Counted from the first letter of the stretch, positions 1-11,790 are shown. The stretch is DNA of 64,000 nucleotides from Elephas maximus indicus (GCF_024166365.1 NC_064830.1:91752968-91816967), one strand, 5' to 3'. A program made the numbers and translations. The notes: a model not told the origin generated them from the sequence alone.

Positions 1-3000
1 GGGGGATGCAAGGGGGGGTGTTTGGCTCTGCCCACACAGCATGTGCCCATCATTGCTCCTGTGCCATGATTCAAGTCCTGCTATGGTCCTTGAACTCACC
101 ACGCAGCCACCCCCTCTCCAGAGTCTTGCCCTCTCTTGGAGCTCTGGCCCTTCTGCCCTGAACTCAGAACTGCATCTCATCACTTCCACACCTTCTCTCT
201 TCCAAACAGGTGGAGCTCTTTCTGGCTTGTCGGATAAGCTCTCCTCTCTTCCCTGGCTTCTCTCAAATGTTGTATCTGAACCACAAATTCTCAGATTCTT
301 TAAGAGGGCTGTTGGGCTTTTGAGACCAAAAACCAGAGATACCAACAGACAACCGTGTCACTCCTAGCCCTGTCACATCTCTCCTTTGAAGCTCAGAAAC
401 AGCTTGCTTGCAAGGAAGGAAGAGAAAAGGAAGTACTGGGAAAAACAAAATTGGTTATTATCTCAAAATACTACTCTGATTTGTAATTGAGTTTTTATGG
501 CTATTTTACTTTCTCAGTGTGGTAAGGCTAGCCCGTCTAGGACCTTGTGTTTCAGCCTCAGGAATTGAGGCACGTCAGGATCGGCTGCCTGGGCTTCTTT
601 CTGCATTAGGCTCAAGGGGCCTACAGAAAGAACGGATCGCTCAGGGAGGAGCTGGTGGTTTCCCAAAAGGGCGGCTGCAATGAGGAGGTCAGACTGAAGG
701 GCTGCCTCTTCCAAGGAAAGTGATGCCTGAGGTGGGGCAGTCCCTCACTGAAATTGAAGGCCACTAGATTTTTCTGGGAGATCTGCTTGGGGAGGCACAA
801 TAAAGATCATGACTGTATTGTCACCTCTTCTTCCACAGAAGCCACAAAGAAAACTAATCCCAATGTCCTGGAGAGACTAGGCTAAACTCAAGGAACGAAT
901 CATATTAAAAAGATGTTCACCAATGTTCTCTGAGGGCATAAGGCAGGCATATGCAGAGTGTGGTGCCTACCTAAACTTATTGAAGCCTCTTCATTACCTC
1001 TGAAGCAGACAGTGCTCTCCCTGTTGGGATGTTGCTTCTTCAAGAGGTTAGTCACCAACTTTACACAGCTATTAAATTGTGGCACCAGTTCAAACCCTCA
1101 TGGGCCTAGTTCTAGAGACCACAAGGACTGTTTTCACTGTAGCAGGGCTTGGGCTGTTGCTGCAGAGATTTCACGTAAATGTCAAGGCAGGAAGTTGTCA
1201 TTACCAGACCTGTGTCATCTTGCTTGTACCTCCAGGACAAAGTGGGAGGAGGCCAGCAATGCAGGCTTGATGATGCAGGGCTTAATGTTGCTAGGTTTCA
1301 TGACCTTTTATGTCTCTGGAGTCCAAAATTCTGGAGACTGTTCAGGAACAGCCAAGGAAGTGCTGAAAAAGGACAAGGGAGACTTGCCCTGACATATTAA
1401 AACATAAAAATATTCTAGTTAGATTTGTGGTATTGAAACAGGACTAAACAAATAAGGCAGTAGACATGAGAATCCAGAAGTAGGTCCATTTTCTGTAGGA
1501 ATTTAATTTACAAACAAGGTGAGAGAGCCTGTTCAACAGGTAGTTTGGGGACATCTAGCTCTCCACTTAAAATGTTACTGCAAATTTATACCAACCCCAA
1601 AATAAAATTCTTCATGGAGTAAGAATAAACCCTTCATAGAGTTAAGCATAAAAATAAAACTATAGACATATCTTTGTAATCTCAGCCTTCCTAGGCCATA
1701 CACAAAGTCCAGAAATGATAAAGGATTGATAGTTTTAACCTCCTGAAAATTAAAAGGGGAATGAGAAGGCTGGTGAAGAAGAACTTTGCTGTTTTCCATT
1801 CTTCTACATTATATGAATCTTACACCATGAGACCTTACCAAGGTACCCTTTTAAAAGGGAGAGCATGTGGCTTACAAGATTGAAAAAAAAATACAAATAT
1901 TGGTGAATAATTAAATTTGTACCACGGGTTTTAACCCACCCATCAGCAAGTATTTATTGATTTCCTTTATGTACTTTTTGTGGGGGTTGAAAGAAAGATG
2001 GGCCTTTCCTCCAGGGCTTGGAGTTAACCTGTGAAAACTGACTTCCACCCCAACAGCCACAGCCCAGGGTCTACTGAGAGCCTGGCTTAGTGGTGGCCTG
2101 CCATCAGTGCAATGGTTGTACAAGAAGGAAATATATAACTCTGGGGCGCTTCCTGGAAGTGGTTCCTGGAGCTGGGGCTTGCAAAGTAGGTAGGATGTCA
2201 GTAGGTGGGAGAAAAGGGTCTTCCAGACCAGAGAGAGAGAGGCCAGCAGCCCTAGATGCCCCCAGTGTTCCATACCCACCCTGTGATATGGCAAATCGAA
2301 GTGGATCAGTATTGCGCAGATCTCACACCCTGGCCCTGGAACAGCAATGGAGAAAGTGGTGAAAACAGGCACAAGCTGGGTTTGGGGACTGGTACATTGG
2401 CCTGAGAGAAGGTTAAAGGTCAAGAGAATGCTAACTGGGGTGGGAGCAGTGATGTGATTGACCTGGAAAGCCTGCTGATCTAGGCTCCTGTGAAGACCAT
2501 GTCACAGAGCTTAAGGTGTGGGTGGGGTGACAGAGTTTACCCAGAAGACTGGAGGGGTATGGCTGGCATCACAGGATTAAAAATGCTGAGTCTCGGCACA
2601 TGGGCAAGCCAGGCCTCAGAGAGGACTACAGCCCTGGGGCAGGGCTGTCCTTCAGTTCTCACCACACCCTGGACAAACTCTTCCCAAAGACAGAGCCCTT
2701 GATTCTAACCCTGAGCTCACTCAGCTACTTGCTGTCCCCGGATTCAGGCTCACAGCACCAGAGGATAAGACAGGACCACAAAGCTTTTTGATTCCTGGCA
2801 AGTGTCAGAGGTCACTGCACAGACAGCAGAGTCCTAGTTGGTTTGCATTCCTTATACGCTCAAAAACAAGAAAGCAATTTGGAACAACACTTTTTGGGAG
2901 GAGAAAACAGAACTTGTGATTCACTCGACAGCCAGGAGGATGCCCTCCACTCCAGCCACCACTGTGGAGGCCAGGCCCTGGCGAGCAAGCATCAGCCTCT

Positions 3001-3590
3001 TCTCCTAGCTGACTCCAAGTCCAGGTGTTTTAATTGAACACGTTTGTAGGCTAGTGAGGTAAGAGGAGAGGTCCAAGTGATGTGGGTCACGTGAGGCCTT
3101 AGAGGCCCTTGCTCTGAATGGAATGGGATGAGCAAGGGAGTGGTGTGACCAGCTGGTGCAGGTTTCCTGACAGGATCACGCTGCCCACTTTATTGAGAAT
3201 GGATAGAAGAAAAGCAGAGGTTGAAGCAGGGAGACCAGCTAGAAATTCAGAAATCCGGGTGATGGTGGTTTGAATCAGGAGGTGGCAATGGAGGTGAGGA
3301 GACATGGTCAGTTGGTCTGGATGGGAAAGCCCACAGGATTTCCTGTTAGGTTGAAAGGGAAAGAAGAGTCAAAGATGACTATGTTCTTGGCCTGGGGGGA
3401 CTGGAAGAAATTGTCATCGAGGGGATGGGGACGGCTGGAGATGGAGCAGAGTTCAGTTTTGGGCAAGTCAAGTCTGCAATGTTTGTACCCCCAAGAAGAT
3501 GACAAGTAGGCAGCTGGATACCCGAGATTGGAGTTCAGGAGTGTGGTCAGGGCTAGAGAGGTTAATGTGGGACTCATTGGCACATAACCA
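1..3590. other. PVRIG upstream DNA, no gene recognised
   Basis: I find no exon set, RNA gene or recognisable transposon core here. Composition is mixed and codon structure is not sustained in any frame. The open frames present are short and lack splice partners or family motifs. In human this side of PVRIG holds the CASTOR3/STAG3 neighbourhood, but I cannot identify any of those exons. Confidence 0.5.
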
Positions 3591-3797
3591 GTATCAGCTG
3601 CCATCAAGTTGTTCGGACTCATGACGATCCCATGTGCGTCAGAGTAGAATTGTGCTCCATAGGGTTTTCAACGGCCGATTTTTCAGAAGTAATTGCCAGG
3701 CCTTTCTTCCAAGGCACCTCTGGGTGGACTTGAGCTGCCAGTATTTCCGTTAGCAGCTGAACACTTAACTGTTTGCACCACCAAGGGACTCCCATTA
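3590..3797 (-). repeat. AfroSINE, variant subfamily
   Basis: tRNA-derived SINE read on the minus strand. It belongs to a variant whose middle reads gccaggcctttcttccaagg and which has a longer internal segment than the common type. The copies at 30020-30228 and 34756-34968 are the same variant. It abuts a second SINE about 10 bp downstream. Confidence 0.8.
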
Positions 3798-3805
3798 GCA
3801 CATCC

Positions 3806-3977
3806 AAAACCAAAAAACCAAGCGTGCTGCTGTCAAGTCGATTCCAACTCATTTCGACCCTATAGAACAAAGTAGAGCTACCCCACAGGGTTTCCAAGGA
3901 GCAGCTGGTGGATTTGAACTGCTGACCTTTTGGTTAGCAGCCAAGCTCTTAACCACTGCATCACCAAGGTTCCCACT
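3806..3977 (-). repeat. AfroSINE
   Basis: Common-type copy, near full length, from the tail (gtcaagtcgattccaactc) to the tRNA-like head (accactgcatcaccaaggttcc). It lies head-to-tail with the preceding variant copy. Confidence 0.85.
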
Positions 3978-4751
3978 GGCACAAAAAGGGTGTTTAAAGG
4001 CCAGTTCAGGTGTCCTCAGTAAATACGTGGGGGGCCAAACTGAGGTTGGTTCTTATGTAGCTTCCCTGCCGGCCTCTGCTTACAGAATTTTCCTCTTCCC
4101 AAATTCCTCACATCCTTTCCCCTTAGCTGGATGAGGGGCAGGGCTCAGAGACTCGTTCCTAATGAGAAACCAGGTGATTCTTTGGAGCATTCGCCTAGAG
4201 CGTGTCTCCCTCCCTCATCCCAGCATCCTTCCCAGGGCCTGTGCTAGCAAGCAGGTGGCTTGTGAAAGGAACCTGAGCCTGGACTGCCCTGCTCACACAA
4301 AAACACAGTCTTTGTGGACAGGGGAAAGCTTGTCATTATCACTTTAAGTCTCCTGAGGGTAAGTCCCTGGGTTACCAACGCCCTACAGACAACTCATACT
4401 TCTACTTGCCCCTCAATGTCATGTAAATTTGTCCTCACTTTGAGATGATTGAACAAACCCCAACTCACAATAAATTCTCCATCACAATCATCTTCACTTG
4501 CCACGCATGCGGCTTTTAAATCATTGAAAAGCCTTCCAGCCTTTTCTTGCACTAAAGTAAGGCTAGATAAGGACTACACGCACCTGTTTCTTCCTCTTAC
4601 CTACAATTCTTAAAGACGTGCTTGAAAACGGATCTCATTTGTAGCCTGGGGACCGCTGGTATTCACCATCTCTGAAGCGACAACAAGAACAGGAAGCGGG
4701 GTTGGGCTGCCGCCCCCACCCCACCTGCTCCCAACATGAAAACTTCCCGTA
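3978..4751. other. PVRIG 5' flank / 5' UTR region
   Basis: Unique-looking DNA leading into the PVRIG start. I see no TATA box close to the coding start and no repeat core. A 5' untranslated exon or leader may lie here, but I cannot place a transcription start. Confidence 0.4.
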
Positions 4752-6186
4752 ATGAGAACGGAAACAGAGGTGCTGTCCCCCACAGCCCCAGAACCTGGGC
4801 AGAGGGGAGCCATGGCCGGGCCCAAGCCCTTGGCTCTGCTCTTGACCCTGCTGACCCTCTGCCTCACTGCTGGTGAGTAGGAGGCCCGGCTGGGCTGGGC
4901 TGAGCCAGGCTGGAGGCCACAGCCTGGAGGAGAGGTCAGAGAGACATAGGGGCCACCCTAGGGAGAGGTGGAAACACAGCCTTAGACCTTTCTATCTCCG
5001 TATTCCACAGGGACCCCTGAGGTGTGGGTGCAGATTCAGATGGAGTCCACTAAGGTCCCATCCTTCACTGTCCGCTGTGGATTCCTGGGATCGGGCTCCA
5101 TTTCCCTGGTGACTGTGAGCTGGGGGGGGCCGGACGTTGCCGGAGGGACCAGGCTGGCTGTGCTACACCCTGACTTAGGCACCCAGCAGTGGGCCCCTGC
5201 TCACCAGGCCCACTGGGAAGCCAGAACCAACATCTCCCTCACCCTGGGAGGGTCAGAGGGGAAAAGCCCCAGTCCCAACAGCACCTTCTGCTGCAAGTTT
5301 GTGTCCTTCCCTGAGGGCTCTCAGGAGGCCTGTGGGAACCTCCTCCTCAGCACAGACCAAGGTAGGTCTGATGAAGAGACGGGCCCAGGGAGGGAAGGGC
5401 TTGGGGACCAGGGAGGGCAGGGAGAGGATCGAGGACCCTGGTTGCCCAGCTGGTGCATCTCTCTCCCTGGCAGAGCCCCCTGCCCCTACTCCAGCCTACA
5501 TTCTGAGGGCAGACTTGGCCGGGATCTTTGGGGTGTCCGGGGTCCTCCTCTTTGGCTGCATCTTCCTCCTGCACCTGCTTCAGCAGAGGCATTGGTAAGA
5601 CTAGGCCCCCAGCCCAGCGTCAGCCCCAGCTCCAATCAAAATCCCCACACTGCTGAGCTAACACAAGCTTTGCCTCTGACTCCCTCTTTCTCCCAGGTCA
5701 GTCCCTAGGCTTCAGACGCCCCACACCAGCCCCCGGACACAAGTGCGAGCTCAGGTGAGGACTGGGGATCATGTTTGGAGTGGGGAGCAAGTGGGGTTGG
5801 AGTTGGGGGGTCATGAGCTAGGTAGAGTCTCACTTGGCCCTCTTTCCCCGTTACTCCTGCAGGCCACTGGCCAGGCCTCCCGGGCCTCCCTCCATATTCC
5901 CTACACCACCGTCAACACTAACTACTTCTGCCCAGCAACCCTGGAGATGGCCCACCACCAGCAGCAACTCTCCCGGTGGCCACCGCTCCCCACCCCCACG
6001 GCATCCCAGCCCCAGGCACCGGCCCCTGGGGCACCCCTGCCTGCCTCTGCCCACAGCAGTTTCATCTTTGTTGAGAATGGACTCTATGCTCAGGCAGGAG
6101 AGAGGCCTCCTCACTCTGGCCCAGGTGGCCCCAGCCTCATCCTTTTCCCTGACCCTCCGAAGCACAAGCCATGGAGGAATGCTTAG
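4752..6186 (+). CDS. PVRIG: PVRIG (CD112R), inhibitory Ig-like receptor, 5 coding exons
   Basis: T/NK-cell surface receptor that in human binds nectin-2 (CD112) and inhibits signalling. Coding exons are 4752-4872, 5011-5361, 5474-5594, 5697-5754 and 5863-6186; all introns are GT-AG and phases join cleanly (1,1,2,0). This gives about 324 residues; human has 326. Residues 1-20 are an N-terminal extension, and a hydrophobic signal segment follows Met21. The Ig-like V domain spans about 42-157 with Cys63 (FTVRCGF) and the Cys134-Cys135 pair (TFCCKF). The membrane helix is about 172-193 (GIFGVSGVLLFGCIFLL). The tail has an ITIM-like IPYTTV at 229-234 (Tyr231) and a conserved NGLYAQAGERPPH stretch. 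The start could be 4752 or 4812 (304 residues, strong GCCATGG context). The 4752 start is preferred because MRTE...PEPG resembles the human N-terminus at the same spacing. Reading frame is intact, so it looks functional. Family assignment rests on recalled similarity to human PVRIG. Confidence 0.93.
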
Positions 6187-8209
6187 TTCAATGAGCGAGG
6201 CCCCAAGTCCACCTGGCCTTCCTTGCCTCCCAGGCCTCTGGAACTTGCCATCTGGCGGGAGTCTGTGTTCCTGGGCTCCCACCATCTTTGCACATCATGT
6301 TTTATTCTTAGGCCTCCATGAAGTGTCACCACACATACACAACCAGAGCCCAGTTGCCACGGATGTGGTCAGTGTGCGCACGTATGCACGTGTGTGCATG
6401 TGAGATGATAACACCACGTCCCAAATTGTTTCCTGTTTTGAACACTTCCCCAGGTGATGTTGATAAATTAAGTCAGCAAAATGGTTTGTCTGATTTGGGC
6501 CTTGGCTGTGCTTTTTTTGTTTTTTTAGGGGGGTAAGGGGTGCATAAGAGGTTGGAGGCAAGTTCAGGAGCCATGTTACACCCAGGTGGAGGGGACCTCA
6601 GGGTGGAGGCCGGAGGAGAGGGGAGAGTATCCCAATCTCAGTTGTCTTTCCCCACTGCCCCCGCAACGGTTTTTTTCTAGGCCTTTGGAGCTGGAGCAGC
6701 AGTGCCAGGCAGGGAGCCTTCCTGGCTCTGCAGATTTCCCTGAGGGACACCAGGGGCTGGGCAGGCAGGACCAGGGGCTTGATGGGCTCAGATAGGATAT
6801 GCTCTGCACTCAAATCTCACCACATTCTAGGACAGCAGCAAGGGCTCCTGGGGCAGGATGTGGCCATGGCAGTAGTCTCAACCCCAGAAAGGTCCCTGTG
6901 GTGTGACCTGACATCTCTCTGACAGGGATCCCTAAGATGGCCTCAGGGTGGGGCCCTGATGCCCTCCTTCCACAGATTGACATTCATCAGGGGGGGAGTT
7001 CACCTCACATCTGTCCACAGTGACTTCCTCCCATTCTTCTCCTGTAACGAGGGTACCAGGAACTACTTCCTGTTGGCCACCCAAGGGGCAGGCAGAGAGG
7101 CCCACTCAGATATATGCTCACCTACCCACCAATCTTCCCATCCAGTAGCCTTTGCCCCATGAGGCAACTTGGGTGAGAGGGCCCTGTAAGCTTCAAGATT
7201 CCACAGGAACATGGTGGATTCTGGTGGCAAGAGGGCAGTGTGGTTTTGGAGCAGAGTGAATACCCCCTATCAGGGTGGATACGGGCAAGAATGGGGGAGA
7301 GGAAGGGACACCTGCCACTTGACCCCTTCTTTGGTTCTGCATGTGAGAAATCCCAGGTGATGCCTGGTTCAGGGAGTGCCTGCCCAGAGGCTGTCCAACC
7401 AGAATCCTCTGGCAATCCAATCCAGCCTGCTGCTGAGTGGACCCAGCCCTATCCAGGCACCAGCTCTATCCTGGGCTGGGGGGAGGTGCACCAGGCAGAG
7501 TGGATGGAGTGGTTAAGGGGTCATGGGGCCTGCCTTCCTCAGCCAGTGATCACCATCATCCTCCAAGAAGCCCTCAGCTCTGGCCTAGTCAACTCAGTGG
7601 TCACTGCAGGACTGGGGGCTTAAAGGGGAGAGGAGGATGCTGCTGAGGTCCCCAAGGCAGGCCAGAGAGGCAGCTTCAGGGGAGGGAGATGTCAGTGAGA
7701 GAACAGGTGAATCAGGGTCCGGCAGCCCTGGGACCCTGTGAGGACCAGGGACTAGGTGTGAGGAGATGGAGCTGCAGTGGTTTCAGGGGGAAGACTTGGG
7801 GGATCCCCAGGAAACCTAGCTTCTCTAGGAAGAGAATGTTCAAGGAATAAGGAGGGATCCCAGATCCCCAGCCCAGCCCCAGCCTAGAGGAGGGTTGTGC
7901 CCTGGCCTAAGCCTTTCATCCACAGCTCAGGAGACCAGCCTGGCCCCTGTAGCACTTAAAGCCAAAGATTTCAGGAACCCAGAAGTCTCCCCACGGTTGG
8001 CCTGATCCCCTCTGCCCAGATCCAAATGCCAGAACCAGCAGTCACTGATGGGAGCCCCTGAGAGAGGAGAGTGTAGAGGTGTGCTGGTGGGGCCGTGGCT
8101 TATGGGAAGTATGTGGGTGGGTGGTGGCTAGACTATAGGTCAGGAGTGGCCCTAGTCCCCGGTCTCCAGGCCTGCTTTTCGGAACGCAATCTCTACTGTT
8201 GGTTCATTC
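6187..8209. other. PVRIG 3' UTR and downstream unique DNA
   Basis: This begins with the presumed PVRIG 3' UTR. I do not see a canonical AATAAA in the first few hundred bases, so the poly(A) site is not placed. The rest is GC-moderate unique DNA without a recognisable exon set or transposon core. Confidence 0.4.
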
Positions 8210-8214
8210 AGTGC

Positions 8215-8721
8215 TGTCATAAATTGAATTATGTCCCCCACCCCCAAATGTGTGTATCAATTTGGCTGAGTCATGATTCCCACTATTGGGTGGTTGTCCT
8301 CCATTTTGTAACTGTAATTTTACGTTAAAGAGGATTAGGGCGGGATTGTAACACCTTTACCAAGGTTGCATCCCTAATCCACTGTAATGGGAGTTTCCCT
8401 GGGGTGTGGCCTGCACCACTCTTTATCTTACAAGAGATAAAAAGAAAGGGAAGCTGGCAGAGAGCTGGAGACCTCATACCACCAAGAAAGAAGCACCAGG
8501 AGCAGAGTGCGTCCTTTGGACCCTGAGTTCCCTGGTGGAGAAGCTCCTAGTTCAGGGGAAGATTGACCAGAAGGACCTTCCTCCAGAGCAAAGAAAGCCT
8601 TCCCCTGGAGGTGACACCCTGAATTTGTACTTCTAGCCTACTAGACTGTGAAAAAATTTCTCTTTGTTAAAGCCACACACCTGAGGTATTTCTGTTACAG
8701 CAGCACTAGATAACTAAGACA
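8215..8721 (+). repeat. Solo LTR, MaLR-like (copy A)
   Basis: LTR of about 507 bp running from TGTCATAAATTG to TAACTAAGACA, with TG...CA ends. The flanks are agtgc (8210-8214) and agtga (8722-8726), a 5-bp target duplication with one mismatch. It is the same family as the minus-strand LTRs at 19014-19695, 20692-21060 and 31105-32368. Organisation resembles ERVL-MaLR LTRs; the exact subfamily name is not known to me. Confidence 0.75.
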
Positions 8722-8727
8722 AGTGAG

Positions 8728-9115
8728 TGTGGAAAGTGAAGCCCAGAGAGAGGCCGCTTGCCCAGGGCAACAGAACTGAGTCAGGCCAGCAACTCCACAC
8801 CTCCCTCGGCTTCAGCTACCACAGGCGCCCAGGGCAGACCTGGGTTTGAATCCCACTGGCTGAGTGACACCCGAGCCCTTACTTAGCCTCTCCCAGACTC
8901 ACTCTGCTCATCGGGTACGTTAGGGTGAGGGCACAGTGAAGACTGTAAACCAGCGAGAGTCCCACGTACTAAGTGACTTTGCTTGGAAAGTCTGATTTAT
9001 GATTTACACCACCCCCAAGAGTTAGGTGTTATTAAGTCCATTTAATAGATGTGTAGCCTGAGGTTCAGAGAGGCTTTGAAACCAGCCGGAGGTCCCAGAG
9101 CTGGTCGGCAGAAAT
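8728..9115. repeat. MIR SINE relics
   Basis: Two diverged MIR-like stretches. One lies around 8840-8930 (cctgggtttgaatcccactgg, with the tail actcactctgctcat). The other is around 9000-9110 (ggtgttattaagtccatttaatag, then gaggttcagagagg). Both are old and fragmentary. Confidence 0.5.
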
Positions 9116-9119
9116 GTTC

Positions 9120-9980
9120 TTCTCCCCCCACGGGGTCACAGATGCTGCCGACACAAATGAGAGACGGAGGCTCCAGGCCTGGACACTTTGGATCCCCTGC
9201 TCGGGGCGCGGCCTTGGTGGGCGGTGCGGGGAGGCCAGGCAGGCTGGCAGGATCCCTCGGAGGTTGGCACCGGGCTCTGAGCGGAGGGCGATCCCCAGCC
9301 GGTTCCAGCTGGTGGGACCCTGCCCCGGCGGCTTGTGTGGGCTGGCGTTGACCGCCAGGGGGCGCCCTCAGCAGAAGTTGCCAGGCACACTGGGCTGGGT
9401 CCCGCTCGGGGGCGCTGAAGGCCGGGTGGAGACGGAGTCGTATCCCACCTGGCTCCACTACCCCATCCCCTCCAGACCCGGGCCCTCAGCCCCCGGACTG
9501 TGGCCCACCCCGTGGCAGGCCCAGCAGCCCCCTTCGGAACCTGGACCCTAGCTTGCCCTCCCAGATCACCACCCTCAAGACCTGTCAGCCTCTCCCAAGA
9601 CCACCCCCCATCAGACTGCCCCCTCGCCCTCACCCTCAACCCCCAGCGCAGTCCACCCGCCAGGCCCCGAGGACCCATCCGCCCCGACTGTGTGCCTCTC
9701 TTAACTACCCCAGAGCCAGCCTTCCCAGTCCGGCCCTCCGCCACCCGGCGGCTCGCTTCCCAGGCCCGGGCTCGGAGATTGTCCCCACTCCCCAGGCCTC
9801 TGGAGCATCCTCCCCAGCGGTCCCCGGAGCCCGCTCCTTCACCTGCAGCTTGTCCCTGGCCGGAGCCCTCTTCCGTCCCCGCCAGGCTGACCCCCGCTCC
9901 TGTCCCAGCCATCCTGTCTTTGCCCTAGGCCAAGATGAGATGTGGCTGAAGGGGCCTAGAACGCCGCTGTGAGAGCCTCC
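9120..9980. promoter_or_regulatory. GC/CpG-rich block, candidate CpG island
   Basis: GC-rich DNA. In 9180-9380 I count about 16 CpG dinucleotides in 200 bp, far above the depleted surroundings. CpGs continue more sparsely to about 9980. I recognise no gene starting here. Several long open frames on both strands are a consequence of the GC content and show no protein family. It contains a CTCF-like motif at 9350-9370. It may be a promoter, an enhancer or a boundary element. Confidence 0.5.
9350..9370 (+). promoter_or_regulatory. CTCF-like binding motif 1
   Basis: gaccgccagggggcgccctc closely matches the CTCF core consensus CCASYAGRKGGCR, including the AGGGGGCGC core. It sits within the CpG-rich block. 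The call is by motif inspection only. Confidence 0.6.
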
Positions 9981-10370
9981 GGCCTCTCTCCCCTGGATTT
10001 TTCCCAAGCTCCATCCCGGAAATATCTCCCGGAAGACACACCACAGACTGTGCCCCCCATCCCTAAGAGACACACATGCAAACGCACACCAAAGAGCGCA
10101 TGCTCCCAGAAGCGCGCATGTTCTCACAAGCTCACAGGAGCCTAGATCCTGCTGGCGCAGTTATGCATGTGGGGGAGGAGGGCTCTCCAAGCTTGATTCC
10201 AGCCAAGCCCTTGCTGAGAGGGACTGGTGACGCCTGGAATTTCCATAGCTGGGCTCCCGACAACTTTTCATGTCGGGGTCTGTGAAATGGGTCAACTCAC
10301 ACAGAAAGGTGAGCCGTTTGGAGGAAAGTGGGGATCTGGTCCTTGTTAAGTGATGGCCCTCTATGTGAGA

Positions 10371-10390
10371 GGCACTAGGGGGCAGGGCTG
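10371..10390 (+). promoter_or_regulatory. CTCF-like binding motif 2
   Basis: ggcactagggggcagggctg contains the CTCF core CACTAGGGGGCAG. It has the same orientation as motif 1 and lies about 1 kb downstream, in unique DNA outside any recognised repeat. Confidence 0.55.
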
Positions 10391-10904
10391 GAAGCCACAG
10401 TTGCCTGGCTCTCTGAATAAAATTGAGTCAAATTCACCACCACAACAAAGAATAGAGTGGGGATGCGGTAGATTTTAGTTGCCTGGCAGCCTTGGCACTG
10501 CCTGGCCCCCTCCGGTCTCCCTTGCCACCTCTCCACAGAGTGTCCAGCAGGCAGAACTTTGAGTTCAGGACATAGCTGTCCAGAGCTGGTGCCAGCACCT
10601 GTGTCTCCCCTGTGATTGCAAAATAGCTGAGACAGCAAGCCTGGGAGACCTACACCCAAACAGAAGCTGCAGCTGGGACTTGCCAGCCCAGGGGAGACGA
10701 TGCCCAGGGAGGTAGGAGGTGAGGGCAAAAAGAGGCTGCCAGTCTGTCCCATGCCCTGTGAAGGACTGGCCCATAAGGCTCTCCACACAGGATACATAGA
10801 GGGAAAGAGCAAGTTTCCCCTACCACGCTCCCCTCCTGGCCCCTGCCAGACCCTCTTCTCCACCTCCTCCGCATTTCCATCCTTTCATTTATGCATTTCC
10901 TTCC

Positions 10905-11790
10905 TTTATAAATATTTATTGAGTCCAACAAGGTGCCAGGCACTGTGCTAGGTGCTAGGGATACATTTGTTCTAGAAGGGGAAGCAATCATTATATAAAT
11001 AAATTGATACGTGTTACAAATCTGAAAAGGAAAAGATCAGGTGTTCTGAGATGGAATAATGAGACATTCAAAATCAGATGACATTCAAAATAAATGAGTG
11101 GGCGTTATCTAGGCAAAGATTGTGGAGGGACCATTCCAGGCAGGGAAAGTCATGGGCAAAGGCCCTGAGGCTGAAAAGTGCTTGGCATTGCCAGGGCCCA
11201 AAGAAGGTCGGTGTGTTTGAAACAAGGTGAGCAAAGGAGAAAGTAGTAGGGAATGAGGTGAGAGCAGTAGGCAGAGCCCATATAAGGGATTTGGATTTTA
11301 TTATAACGGCAGTAGTCACCTTACGGAGCCCTAGTAACACAGTGGGTAAGGTGCTCGACTGCTAGCTGGAAGGTCAGCTGTTCAAACCACCAGCAGCTCT
11401 GCAGGAGAAAGATGTGGCAGTCTGCTTCTGTAGAGATTTACAGCCTTGGAAACCCTACGGTGGGTTTTAAGCAGAGCAGGAAAACTATTAGATCTACATT
11501 ATAAAAAGGTCACTCTGGCTGCTGCTGGGCAGAGAACATATTTGCTGGAGAGCATGTGCTTGAATCTGGGGTGTGTGGGTGGGTGGGGGAGGGAAGGGGT
11601 GCAAGAGTAGAAGTAGGAAGAACAGTTGGGAAGCTTGTGCAATAGTCCAAGTGGGAGATGGGGGTGCCCAGCCTAAGGTGATGGAATGTAGATGAAAAGA
11701 AGTGAATGGATTAAAAATACGTTTTGGAGGCAGAGGTGTTCCTGGCTGTAAGGAGAGAGGATCAGGATGGTCTCGTGGGTGACATCCAGT
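10905..11790 (-). repeat. L2 LINE relic, split by a SINE
   Basis: Starts with tatttattgag...gtgccaggcactgtgctagg, typical of the antisense 3' end of L2. It continues through an L2-like stretch to the SINE at 11325 and resumes at about 11475 (aaggtcactctggctgctg). It is old and diverged. Confidence 0.6.
11325..11472 (+). repeat. AfroSINE, 3'-incomplete
   Basis: Plus-strand copy starting gagccctagtaacacagtgg. It carries the gaaagatgtggcagtctgc middle segment and ends before the ctatgagtcagaatcgactc tail, so it is truncated. It is inserted in the L2 relic. Confidence 0.8.

Noticed and set aside
5022-5708. 228-codon open frame across PVRIG exons 2 and 3
   Set aside because: It reads through introns 2 and 3. 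Only 5022-5361 is in the true exon-2 frame; the splice sites at 5361/5474 and 5594/5697 define the real coding path.
5834-6403. 189-codon frame overlapping PVRIG exon 5
   Set aside because: It is out of frame with the spliced PVRIG message, which continues from exon 4 in the 5863 frame and ends at 6186 with conserved tail motifs.
9136-9912. 258-codon minus-strand open frame in the GC-rich block
   Set aside because: Overlapping long open frames exist in several frames on both strands. The composition is low-complexity Gly/Arg/Ala, with no family or splice evidence, so GC content explains it.
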